Shown: in pieces, positions 39,357 through 47,377 of the stretch | Layout of the letters: each line of letters begins with the position of its first letter | Position numbering within the stretch: the stretch's first letter is position 1 | From: Thermoanaerobacter thermocopriae JCM 7501 | Lineage (GTDB): Bacteria; Bacillota; Thermoanaerobacteria; Thermoanaerobacterales; Thermoanaerobacteraceae | Direction of reading: 5' to 3' | DNA length: 64,000 bases | NCBI RefSeq assembly: GCF_001310975.1 | Contig: NZ_BAZY01000006.1 | Span: 1 to 64,000 of the forward strand | Made by a program: the position numbers and the translations under genes | The notes under the pieces: generated by a model | The model's database searches: none | Seen by the model: only the letters and a program-made list of their open reading frames with translations | Told to the model about the DNA's origin: nothing

Positions 39357-41018
39357 TTACTTTTTTACTGTGTCATAATATCTAAGAGTATCTCTTAATA
39401 TTTCCTGGGCTATTGGCGCGGCTACTTCTCCTCCCATATAACCATTTTGTGTTGGATTTTTAACAACAACTAGTACTGCAATTTTTGGGTTTTCAACTGG
39501 AGCAAATCCAGCAAACGAGGCTATGTATTTTCCTGGAGCATAATTTTCCGTTGTACCTGTTTTTCCACCTACTGTATAGCCAGGTACTTGTGCTGCTTGA
39601 GCAGTACCTTCTGTTACTGTTTTTTCAAGTATATGTCTCATTGTATCGGAAGTTTCTTTAGAGATAACTTGTCTAACTATTTGAGGCTTATATTCTTTAA
39701 TTATTTTATCACCGTTTTCGATATATTTTACAATATATGGAACCATGAGGTTGCCACCGTTTATCACGGCGGAAAAAGCTGTAATCATTTGGATTGGAGT
39801 TACAGCAATTCCTTGGCCAAAGGACATAGTAGCGAGGTCCACAGGATATATTTTTGATTTTGGTAAAATCATTCCACTGGCTTCGCCAGGAAGCTCAATT
39901 CCGGTAGGGGAACCGAAGCCAAAAGCTTTTATGTATTTATAAAAAGCATCAACACCTAATCTTTCAACTATTTGGATAAAAACGGTATCACTTGATTTTT
40001 CAATAGCTTGCGAAAAAGTTATGTCTCCTAAAACCGTCCAACTTCTAATTTTTCTACCGGTTACTACATAATAGCCAGGGTCATGGAATTTTTCCTCTGG
40101 TGTAACTACAGCTGATTCTAATGCTGCGGAAGCAGTTATTACTTTAAATACTGAACCAGGTTCGTAAATATCCGATACTGCAGGATTTCTCCAGTATTCC
40201 TGTGAAGGTACCTTTTGCGGATTATTTGGGTCAAAATCAGGTAAGTTAGCCATTGCAAGTATTTCACCTGTTTTTGGATTCATAACTATTGCTGTTATAC
40301 CATCTTGCGGTTTATACTTTTCATAGCCATTTTTTATAGCTTTTTCTGTATAGCTTTGTATTACAGAATCAATTGTGAGGACAATATTATTCCCATTTGT
40401 AGGTTTGTAAAACTTGCTTGGAACTCCTATTTTTCTACCTTCTGCATCCACAAGAGTGATTTCACGACCAGGTACACCACTTAAATATTTGTCTAAAGAA
40501 TATTCAAGGCCATACAAACCGTTGCCATCAATTCCTGTAAAACCTAATACTTGTGATAGCATTTTGCCGTTGGGATAATTTCTCATAAAAGTATCTTCTA
40601 CATATATGCCTGGTATGTTAAGACTTCTTATTTTGTTGATATTTTCCAGAGGAATGGACCTGCCAAGTACAGCCCATTCTGAGTTTTTATTTGAAAGAAT
40701 TTTATAAAGTGAGTCCTTGTCTATATTTAAGTATTTATAAAGTTCTTCTGAAGCTTTTTCTGGATTTTTTATAAATTTAGGAGCCGCAAATACATCTCCT
40801 GCTGGAACATTACAGGCAAGGATATTCCCGTTTACATCATAAATATTGCCCCGTTGAGGCTTTAATATGATATCAGCAGTACTTTGCCTTTCGACTGCCA
40901 TGGCAAGTTTTGAAGAGTTTATACCCTGTATCCATATAAGCCTTGCAATAAGGGCGAAAATCATGATAGTGAAAAAGATAAATATGATAAAGGTTCGTTT
41001 TTTTACATATGATGTCAA
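39357..41018 (-). CDS. Class B penicillin-binding protein (PBP2/FtsI/SpoVD type transpeptidase)
   Basis: A 553-residue protein with one N-terminal membrane helix (residues 9-31), a PBP dimer domain beginning KPQRGNIYDVNGNILACN, and a transpeptidase domain. The catalytic serine is in EPGSVFK (about residue 289), the second motif is SSD (342-344) and the third KTGT (486-489). The second motif is normally SxN, so Asp in the third place is unusual. It cross-links peptidoglycan during division or spore cortex formation. No C-terminal PASTA domain is seen, in contrast to many SpoVD proteins. The gene is single, convergent with the binding-protein gene and divergent from the HEPN gene. Confidence 0.9.
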   Translation of the reverse strand: MTSYVKKRTFIIFIFFTIMIFALIARLIWIQGINSSKLAMAVERQSTADIILKPQRGNIYDVNGNILACNVPAGDVFAAPKFIKNPEKASEELYKYLNIDKDSLYKILSNKNSEWAVLGRSIPLENINKIRSLNIPGIYVEDTFMRNYPNGKMLSQVLGFTGIDGNGLYGLEYSLDKYLSGVPGREITLVDAEGRKIGVPSKFYKPTNGNNIVLTIDSVIQSYTEKAIKNGYEKYKPQDGITAIVMNPKTGEILAMANLPDFDPNNPQKVPSQEYWRNPAVSDIYEPGSVFKVITASAALESAVVTPEEKFHDPGYYVVTGRKIRSWTVLGDITFSQAIEKSSDTVFIQIVERLGVDAFYKYIKAFGFGSPTGIELPGEASGMILPKSKIYPVDLATMSFGQGIAVTPIQMITAFSAVINGGNLMVPYIVKYIENGDKIIKEYKPQIVRQVISKETSDTMRHILEKTVTEGTAQAAQVPGYTVGGKTGTTENYAPGKYIASFAGFAPVENPKIAVLVVVKNPTQNGYMGGEVAAPIAQEILRDTLRYYDTVKK

Positions 41019-41060
41019 TTTTATTCTAACCCCTTTTTGTAAGGATTTTGTTTATACATT

Positions 41061-41095
41061 ATAATTATACCATAGATATTGTGTGGTATAATTAT
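41061..41095. promoter_or_regulatory. Symmetric divergent promoter
   Basis: A perfect 12-bp inverted repeat, ATAATTATACCA (41061-41072) and TGGTATAATTAT (41084-41095). Each arm contains TATAAT reading outward (41088-41093 on plus, 41063-41068 on minus), so it can serve both the PBP gene and the HEPN/MNT pair, and could also bind a dimeric regulator. Confidence 0.5.
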
Positions 41096-41186
41096 ATAAA
41101 AAGGATTAAAATGATTTTGCTTGATTAAATGCTTAGCAATTTGTGAGGTATTTTATTACAATTTTTAATGGAGGTTTTTTATTATT

Positions 41187-41582
41187 ATGACAGAAGAAAG
41201 ATTAAGAGAGAAACTCAGTAATTATAAAAAAGCTCTTTCACGTTTAGAAGAAGCTCTTAAAGAGGAAAAAGTAAACCAATATGTGTATGATTCTGTTATT
41301 AAGCGGTTTGAGTTTACTTATGAACTGGCGTGGAAACTGATGAAAGCATTTATAGAATACAAAGGTGGTAATGATGTTAAATTTCCAAGGGATATCTTTA
41401 AAGAGGCATTTGCAACAGGTATAGTTGAGGATGGTGAAGTGTGGCTTTCGATGATAAGAGACAGGAATCTTTCAAGCCATACTTATAATCAAGAAGGAGC
41501 GATTGAAATTTACAACCGTATTAAAAATTTCTATTGGGAACATCTTGAGAGTTTGGCAAAAACTATTGAAGGTGGAATTTGA
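41187..41582 (+). CDS. HI0074-family nucleotidyltransferase substrate-binding protein (HEPN type)
   Basis: A 131-residue all-helical protein. FEFTYELAWKLMKAFIEYKG (near residues 35-54) and RDRNLSSHTYNQEGA (near 91) identify the HI0074 family, related to HEPN toxins with an R-N-x4-H style motif, seen here as RNLSSH. It partners with a minimal nucleotidyltransferase encoded by the next gene, whose start overlaps by four bases. Related HEPN/MNT pairs work as toxin and antitoxin, the MNT protein modifying the HEPN protein. ATG 41187 has GGAGG upstream. Confidence 0.85.
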   Translation: MTEERLREKLSNYKKALSRLEEALKEEKVNQYVYDSVIKRFEFTYELAWKLMKAFIEYKGGNDVKFPRDIFKEAFATGIVEDGEVWLSMIRDRNLSSHTYNQEGAIEIYNRIKNFYWEHLESLAKTIEGGI

Positions 41583-41886
41583 TAATGAAATTTGGGCTTA
41601 GTGATAAGTTAATTGATTCCCTCAAAGATATATTTAAAAAATATCCGCAAATAAAAAGAGTTGTTATTTATGGTTCTCGTGCAAGAGGAGACTTTAAACC
41701 AGCGTCAGATATTGATATAGCAATATTTAGTGAAGAAGACTTAAGCCTGAGCTTTATTTTGAAGTGGATGAAGCAGTAGGGATTTATAAAGTAGATATTG
41801 TTGAAGTTGGAAGATTGCATAATGATAAGCTGCTTGAAAATATTTTAAAAGAGGGTATTGAGATATATAAACAAGAGAGTAGTTAA
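41579..41886 (+). pseudogene. Minimal nucleotidyltransferase (MNT), one frameshift
   Basis: A pol-beta-fold nucleotidyltransferase of about 102 residues joined. It has the GS-x10-DxD active site in VVIYGSRARGDFKPASDIDIA near residue 28-48. The frame breaks near 41743-41744, where one A is missing. Restoring it gives DLKPELYFEVDEAVGIYKVDIVE and a stop at 41884. It overlaps the HEPN-type gene by four bases, forming a two-gene unit that may be a toxin-antitoxin system. I expect an intact gene. Confidence 0.82.
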
Positions 41887-42024
41887 AGCTGTAAAATTAT
41901 TTGGTTGGCAAAATATGCAAAGTTTATGGTTTGACGTAGATTTAAAAACAGTTTTTAACCTGTAGCCTTTTCACTTGTATTTTTGTTAATATATAATATT
42001 ATTATAGGAAATAAAAAGTAGAAT

Positions 42025-42093
42025 AAGGTGATGAAGCTCACCTAATTGCCGTGAAGGCTGATGCTTCTACGCGCATTCGTAGAAGCCATTTTT
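42025..42093 (+). ncRNA. Fluoride riboswitch (crcB motif) with overlapping terminator
   Basis: The RNA AGGUGAUGAAGCUCACCU (42026-42043), AAUUGCC, GUGA, GGCUGAUGCUUCUACG matches the crcB/fluoride aptamer consensus (GGNGAUGRNGNUCNCC, AAN-GCC, GGCUGAUNNCUUCUAC-like). P1 is GGUG/CACC (42027-42030 with 42039-42042) and a small stem GCC/GGC follows. GAAGC (42033-42037) pairs with GCUUC (42063-42067) as the pseudoknot. The same GCTTCTACG also pairs with CGTAGAAGC (42078-42086) to form a terminator followed by CATTTTTG. The two folds exclude each other, so fluoride should switch transcription on. TATAAT at 41992-41997 is the likely -10. Confidence 0.88.
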
Positions 42094-42129
42094 GTTTATC
42101 TTGACAATAGAAGGAAGGATGGGATTTGC

Positions 42130-42648
42130 ATGAAGTTAGAATTTATTCCATTGTATGAGGTTTTTGAAAAATATAAGGGAGGTTGTCCAATATGCAAGAT
42201 TATAAAAGACGAAGAAAAAGCATATTGTGAGCATTTGTTTGAAGATGAGGTTTTAAAAGACCCTGAAATGTATGTCAAAATAAGAGAGACAAATTTCTGC
42301 CATTATCATTTGGAATTATTGAATAATTCATATGATAAATTGGGTTTGGCAATTGCATTAAAAGAGAACGTCACTTATAAATTACAGCAAATTACGGAGA
42401 AAGGAAAATCTTTAAAGAAAAAAAGATTAGGATTTCTTTTGAAATTACTGATAGTTAAATCTGGCTCTAATGTTTTTAAGTCACGATTTGAATTTTCCCA
42501 AAAGGAAAAGGTAGAACGATTAGTTGAACAAATTAATAAAATAGCAAGATATTATAATATTAATAAGTTTCAAAAATGTCAACCGTATTATAAACGGTTG
42601 ACATTTTATCAAAAAATTTATGTCAAACGGTTGACATATAAAAATTAA
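42130..42648 (+). CDS. DUF6062-like protein, probably 3'-truncated, under a fluoride riboswitch
   Basis: A 172-residue protein. YKGGCPICKIIKDEEKAYCE (near 15-34), a Cys pair, and FCHYHLELLNNSYDKLGLAI (near 57-76) resemble the N-terminal half of DUF6062 proteins, which carry Cys/His pairs that may bind metal. Family members are usually longer and have a second Cys-rich half. Here the last 25 or so residues (from FQKCQPYYKRL) are encoded by the operators and -35 of the next operon, so the natural 3' end seems lost. I chose ATG 42130, inside a purine-rich stretch GAAGGAAGGATGGG. The function is unknown, and the riboswitch suggests a fluoride-stress link. Confidence 0.6.
   Translation: MKLEFIPLYEVFEKYKGGCPICKIIKDEEKAYCEHLFEDEVLKDPEMYVKIRETNFCHYHLELLNNSYDKLGLAIALKENVTYKLQQITEKGKSLKKKRLGFLLKLLIVKSGSNVFKSRFEFSQKEKVERLVEQINKIARYYNINKFQKCQPYYKRLTFYQKIYVKRLTYKN
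42577..42603 (+). promoter_or_regulatory. Upstream operator of the sucrose operon (O1)
   Basis: Perfect inverted halves TGTCAACCGT (42577-42586) and ACGGTTGACA (42594-42603) with a 7-base spacer. The same half-site occurs in O2, 33 bases downstream. It is probably bound by the LacI-type regulator encoded at 48434. The repeat could also fold as a terminator for the upstream gene. Confidence 0.6.
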
Positions 42649-42659
42649 TCAAGTATAAT
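42621..42659 (+). promoter_or_regulatory. Consensus sigma-A promoter with operator O2 over the -35
   Basis: TTGACA (42631-42636), 17 bases, TATAAT (42654-42659) is a perfect housekeeping promoter. The operator TGTCAAACGGTTGACA (42621-42636) covers the -35. A promoter this strong needs tight repression, consistent with the LacI-type gene at the end of the operon. Confidence 0.85.
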
Positions 42660-42698
42660 AAAAGTAAGTTAAAAAGATTTCAAAGAAAGGGGATTGTC

Positions 42699-44024
42699 AT
42701 GAAAAGAAAAATTTTATCCATTATGTTGACGTTTGCATTGGTTTTTTCGCTCATGGCAGGCTGTGATACAAAAGGCAGCAATAATGGAGAAAGTAATAGT
42801 ACTGTCACGGCAACAAAGACTGTAAAAATTACTTTGCTAAATTCTAAGGGGGAAATTCAGGCTCAATTAGAAGAGGCAGCTAAAGTTTTTACAAAAGAAA
42901 ATCCAAATATTACTGTAGAAGTTATTCCTGCAGCGGCTGGTCAGTCACCTTTTGAAAAGGTTACCGCTATGTATGCATCTGGTAATGCACCGACAATGGC
43001 GATGCTGGATCCGGGTGATATAGCAAAATTCAAAGATAAATTTTTAGATCTAAGCGGAGAAAAATGGGTTGAGGATGCGATCGATTGGACTTTAAGTGTA
43101 GCCAGAGTAGATGGGAAGGTTATAGCATTCCCATTTGCAGTTGAAGGGTATGGGCTCATTTACAACAAAGCTGTATTAGATAAAGCTTATGGTGGAAACT
43201 TTGATCCGAGTTCTATAAGGACGAGAGATGCTTTGGAAGAAGCATTTAAAAAAGTAGAAGCAATTGGTGTCAAAGCTTTAGAAATTTCTCCAATGGATTG
43301 GTCTTTAGGCGCACACTTTCTGACAATAGCGTATGCTGCTCAATCGAAAGATCCTGCACAAGTAGCTCAATTTTTATCAGACTTAAAAGCTGGAAAAGTT
43401 GATTTGGCAAATAACAAAGTGTTTAATGGTTTAATGGATACTTTTGACATGATGAAAAAGTACAACATAGATAAAAATGATCCATTATCTCCGACTTATG
43501 ATAGAGGACCAGAGCTTATTGGTAAAGGTGAAGTTGGATTTTGGTTTATGGGAAATTGGGCATGGCCACAGATAAAAGAATTTGATACTGCAAATGAACA
43601 ATACGGCTTTATACCTGTGCCCATAAGCAATAATCCTGGGGATTATGGCAATTCACAGATAGCTGTAGGCCCATCGAAGTTTATAGGAATAGATAAGACA
43701 CAGAACAATGCTGTTCAACAGGATGCCGCTAAGAAATTTTTGAATTGGTTAGTTTACAGCCAGACAGGACAGGATGCTCTTGTGAACAAAGCCAATGTTA
43801 TACCTGCTTTTAAAAATATAACATTAGAGCCACAAGATCCTTTGGCTAAATCTATAGGACAATATATGAAGGAAAGTAATACATTAAAATTAGAGTTTAA
43901 TACTATATTGCCACCAGACCACTGGTCAAAGTTAGGAGCTTCAATGCAAAAGTATTTGGCAGGCAAAATTGACAGAAAAGGCTTGATTGATGAAATAGAA
44001 AATTATTGGAAAAATGTTCAATAA
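42699..44024 (+). CDS. ABC transporter sugar-binding lipoprotein (sucrose/fructoside)
   Basis: A 441-residue MalE/UgpB-type binding protein. It has a signal peptide MKRKILSIMLTFALVFSL with lipobox LMAGC, followed by an Asn/Ser/Thr-rich linker. FEKVTAMYASGNAPTMAMLD and FPFAVEGYGLIYNKAVLDKA are typical of the family. It starts at ATG 42699 after AAAGGGG. It is the first gene of an operon that ends in GH32 and fructokinase, so sucrose or fructo-oligosaccharides are the likely ligands. The frame is intact. Confidence 0.92.
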   Translation: MKRKILSIMLTFALVFSLMAGCDTKGSNNGESNSTVTATKTVKITLLNSKGEIQAQLEEAAKVFTKENPNITVEVIPAAAGQSPFEKVTAMYASGNAPTMAMLDPGDIAKFKDKFLDLSGEKWVEDAIDWTLSVARVDGKVIAFPFAVEGYGLIYNKAVLDKAYGGNFDPSSIRTRDALEEAFKKVEAIGVKALEISPMDWSLGAHFLTIAYAAQSKDPAQVAQFLSDLKAGKVDLANNKVFNGLMDTFDMMKKYNIDKNDPLSPTYDRGPELIGKGEVGFWFMGNWAWPQIKEFDTANEQYGFIPVPISNNPGDYGNSQIAVGPSKFIGIDKTQNNAVQQDAAKKFLNWLVYSQTGQDALVNKANVIPAFKNITLEPQDPLAKSIGQYMKESNTLKLEFNTILPPDHWSKLGASMQKYLAGKIDRKGLIDEIENYWKNVQ

Positions 44025-44038
44025 TATGTAAGGTTTGA

Positions 44039-44079
44039 TTGAATAACGGATAGAATGTTATTGTCTATCCGTTATTCAA
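44039..44079 (+). terminator. Hairpin between binding-protein and permease genes
   Basis: A perfect 15-bp stem TTGAATAACGGATAG (44039-44053) and its complement (44065-44079), 14 bases after the binding-protein stop. There is no T-run. It occupies the same position as the hairpins at 8802, 21858 and 59400. Confidence 0.65.
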
Positions 44080-44098
44080 TATAAAAGTGAAGGAGGAT

Positions 44099-44989
44099 AT
44101 GAATGTGAATCAAGAGAAAACTTTATTGGCTAAACTCAAAACGTACTTGATATTTGCAGGACCTACTACCTTTGCTTTTCTCACAGTAATAATATTACCG
44201 TTTTTATATGGAATATATTTAACTTTTACTGATTGGAATGGTATTTCTGCTACGCATGCTTTTGTAGGTTTTTCAAATTATTTACAAGCGTTTAATGATA
44301 AAGTGTTTTGGACATCTTTTTTATTGACATTAAAATATGTATTTTTCACAGTAATATTAATTAATGTCATAGCTTTTTTCTTGGCTTATATGTTAACGAG
44401 TGGCGTAAAAGGTCAAAATTTCTTTAGAGCAGGGTTTTTTACTCCAAATTTGATAGGCGGAATATTGTTAGGTTTTATATGGCAATTTATTTTTTCAAAC
44501 ATTTTAGTATATTTGGGAAAATCATATAATATACCAATTTTCTCAGGTTCTTGGCTATCAGATCCTGACAAAGCTTTTTGGGCTTTGGTTATTGTGACAG
44601 TTTGGCAGTATACTGGTTATATGATGGTAATATATATTTCAGGTTTTATGAATATACCGAGAGATTTGTTAGAGGCGGCAAGTATAGACGGTGCAAATTT
44701 TTATCAAAGATTAAAAAATGTAATACTTCCATTAATGGCGCCTTCTTTTACTATAAGTGTTTTTTTGACTTTACAACGAGGGTTTATGGTTTACGACATA
44801 AACTTGGCTTTGACAAATGGAGGGCCTTACAAAAGCACCGAGCTCATATCTCTTCATATATATAACACTGCTTTTTTAAGTCAACAGTATGGTATTGGTC
44901 AAGCAGAGGCGTTTTTTCTCTTTTTTGTGGTAGCGGCTGTCACGTTGCTTCAAGTGTATTTTAGCAAAAAGCTGGAGGTGGAAAACTAA
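44099..44989 (+). CDS. ABC sugar permease, MalF type (sucrose/fructoside)
   Basis: A protein of about 296 residues with six predicted transmembrane segments. The EAA loop PRDLLEAASIDGANFYQRLK contacts the ATPase. The start is uncertain. AAGGAGG at 44090-44096 is two bases from ATG 44099, eight from GTG 44105, and downstream of GTG 44087. I list the ATG, and the GTG at 44105 is best spaced. Its stop overlaps the next start by one base (TAATG), showing coupling with the second permease. Confidence 0.9.
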   Translation: MNVNQEKTLLAKLKTYLIFAGPTTFAFLTVIILPFLYGIYLTFTDWNGISATHAFVGFSNYLQAFNDKVFWTSFLLTLKYVFFTVILINVIAFFLAYMLTSGVKGQNFFRAGFFTPNLIGGILLGFIWQFIFSNILVYLGKSYNIPIFSGSWLSDPDKAFWALVIVTVWQYTGYMMVIYISGFMNIPRDLLEAASIDGANFYQRLKNVILPLMAPSFTISVFLTLQRGFMVYDINLALTNGGPYKSTELISLHIYNTAFLSQQYGIGQAEAFFLFFVVAAVTLLQVYFSKKLEVEN

Positions 44990-45816
44990 TGGAAAAAAAT
45001 AATCGCCTACTTAACGGCATAAAGTTTTTTGCTTTAAGTGTTTTTTTGGTGCTTTATATATTTCCATTTTTTATAGTTTTAATTAATTCCTTTAAAGAGA
45101 GAAAGGAAATACTCCAAAATCCACTCAAGCTTTCGTCGGCGCTGAATTTAAGCAATTACATTGATGCTTTCACAAAAATGAATTATATGCATGCTTTTTT
45201 GAATTCTTTGATTATAACTGCTTTTAGTGTATTTTTGATTACATTGCTGTCATCAATGACCGCTTATATATTTGTGAGAAAAAAGTGGAAATTTAATCAG
45301 TTTATGTTCTTTTTTATGGTGGCATCTATGATTATTCCTTTTCAAGGGATAATGATACCCCTTGTAAAAATATATGGTTCTATCGGCATGATGAATAGCA
45401 AATGGGCATTGATTTATATGTATGTAGGTTTTGGTGCATCTTTGGCTGTATTTATGTATCACGGTTTTATAAAGAGTATACCACTGGAATTAGAAGAAGC
45501 TGCTATGATTGATGGAGCCGGTCAGCTTAAAACTTTTTTTACAATTGTTTTTCCACTTTTGAAGCCAGTAACAACAACAATAGCTATATTGGATATTTTG
45601 TGGATATGGAATGACTTTCTATTGCCATATTTAGTACTCATGGCGCCAGAGCAGAGAACTTTACCGCTTTCTGTTTTCTATTTTTATGGAACTTACACGA
45701 TTGAATATGGGCCTGCTATGGCAGCTCTTATGTTAGCTACAATTCCTGTAATAATTGCATATTTACTAATGCAAAAGCAGATTATAGAAGGCGTTTTAAA
45801 GGGTTCAATAAAATAA
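44989..45816 (+). CDS. ABC sugar permease, MalG type (sucrose/fructoside)
   Basis: A 275-residue membrane protein. It has the EAA loop IPLELEEAAMIDGAGQLKTF near residues 165-184 and the C-terminus LLMQKQIIEGVLKGSIK. It starts at ATG 44989, overlapping the MalF-type stop by one base, with GGAGGTGG upstream. It completes the importer core. As in the other MalFG-type importers of this window no ATPase gene is present. Confidence 0.92.
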   Translation: MEKNNRLLNGIKFFALSVFLVLYIFPFFIVLINSFKERKEILQNPLKLSSALNLSNYIDAFTKMNYMHAFLNSLIITAFSVFLITLLSSMTAYIFVRKKWKFNQFMFFFMVASMIIPFQGIMIPLVKIYGSIGMMNSKWALIYMYVGFGASLAVFMYHGFIKSIPLELEEAAMIDGAGQLKTFFTIVFPLLKPVTTTIAILDILWIWNDFLLPYLVLMAPEQRTLPLSVFYFYGTYTIEYGPAMAALMLATIPVIIAYLLMQKQIIEGVLKGSIK

Positions 45817-45835
45817 AGGTCTGGAGGTAGTAGAA

Positions 45836-47311
45836 TTGGAATTGATAAATATAAATGATGCAAATAAGTATATTCAAGCAAATAAGAGTAGATTAAATTT
45901 ACAGTATAGATTGAAATACCATCTAATGGGTGAATATGGTTGGATTAATGACCCTAATGGATTTATATATTACAAAGGTAATTACCATTTGTTTTATCAG
46001 CACAACCCTTATGAAGCAATTTGGGGTCCAATGCATTGGGGGCATGCGATTAGTAAGGATTTGGTTAAATGGACTTATCTTCCAATAGCGTTAGTGCCGG
46101 GAGATGATTTTGACAAAGATGGGTGTTTTTCAGGTAGTGCCATTGAAAAAGACGATATGTTATGTTTACTGTATACTGGACACATATATACAGGACCTGA
46201 TAAGAGTAAAGATTATAAGCAGGTTCAAAATTTGGCTTACTCGAAAGATGGTATTAATTTCGTAAAATATAGTAAAAATCCTGTAATTGGAGAAAAGCAG
46301 ATTCCAGAAGAAGCAAGTAAAAAGGATTTTAGAGACCCTAAAGTTTTTAAGAACGGACAGTATTATTACATGATGTTAGGTTCAAATGATGGGAAGGGAC
46401 ACGGGCAGGTATTATTGTATAAATCAACAAATTTAAAAGATTGGGATTTTGTAAATATACTTGCGAGAGGGAATGAAAACACAGGTTACAATTGGGAATG
46501 TCCTGATTTATTTGAATTACAAGGTAAGTATGTACTGATGGTATCTACAGAACATATAAAGACTAGAGGGAATGATTTTAATGGTACTCACTCATCTATA
46601 TATTTTATTGGAGATTTAGACATAAACAAAGGGATATTTAAGTTTGATATTGATGGTTATCAACAGATTGACTATGGATTTGACTTTTATGCTCCACAAA
46701 CTACTAGTGATAAATTCGGAAGAAGGCTTATGGTTGCATGGATGGATATGTGGGGGGAAGTTATGCCAACACAGGAAAGAGGCCATAATTGGGCTGGAGC
46801 CATGACATTACCAAGGGAAATTTTAATGGCTAATGGTAAATTATATTTTAGGCCGATTAAAGAAATAGAAAACTACAGAAAAAATCATTATAAGCTTACA
46901 AACTTAATGATAGATGGAGAAAAAAAGTTAGACACATATGGTGACTGTTATGAACTTGAAGTTGAGTTTGAGGGGGGTAAAGCAGAGGAATTTGGTTTAA
47001 AAATAAGAAAAGGAGACAATGAAGAAACTATTTTATCATATAAAAGAGATGAATCATTATTTATATTTGACCGCAATAAATCAGGTATAGGACCTAAAGG
47101 AGAAAGGAAAATAAATGTAGCTTTAAAAAATAATAAACTTAAACTCAGAGTATTTGTAGATGTAAGTTCAGTTGAGATATTTATTAATGATGGGGAAAAG
47201 GTAATGAGTGGAAGGATATATCCTAGCAAAGATTCGGTAAATATATCTGTATATTCCAAAGGGGAATGCAAAATTAATTATTTAAATAAATGGGATATTA
47301 TTGTAGATTAA
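45836..47311 (+). CDS. GH32 sucrose hydrolase / beta-fructosidase
   Basis: A 491-residue GH32 enzyme without signal peptide, cleaving sucrose or short fructans in the cytoplasm. The nucleophile Asp is in GWINDPNGFIYYKG (near residue 41), FRDPKVF holds the transition-state Asp (near 165), and the acid/base Glu is in YNWECPDLFEL (near 221). A C-terminal beta-sandwich follows. It starts at TTG 45836, eight bases after GGAGG. With uptake by an ABC importer the natural substrate is unphosphorylated sucrose, so 'sucrose-6-phosphate hydrolase' would be misleading despite family similarity. Confidence 0.92.
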   Translation: MELININDANKYIQANKSRLNLQYRLKYHLMGEYGWINDPNGFIYYKGNYHLFYQHNPYEAIWGPMHWGHAISKDLVKWTYLPIALVPGDDFDKDGCFSGSAIEKDDMLCLLYTGHIYTGPDKSKDYKQVQNLAYSKDGINFVKYSKNPVIGEKQIPEEASKKDFRDPKVFKNGQYYYMMLGSNDGKGHGQVLLYKSTNLKDWDFVNILARGNENTGYNWECPDLFELQGKYVLMVSTEHIKTRGNDFNGTHSSIYFIGDLDINKGIFKFDIDGYQQIDYGFDFYAPQTTSDKFGRRLMVAWMDMWGEVMPTQERGHNWAGAMTLPREILMANGKLYFRPIKEIENYRKNHYKLTNLMIDGEKKLDTYGDCYELEVEFEGGKAEEFGLKIRKGDNEETILSYKRDESLFIFDRNKSGIGPKGERKINVALKNNKLKLRVFVDVSSVEIFINDGEKVMSGRIYPSKDSVNISVYSKGECKINYLNKWDIIVD

Positions 47312-47377
47312 ATTTATTGATAAATTTAAAGTGGGCGTTACCACAGTGTAAAATAAAATCTGTGTGGGGTGATTATA

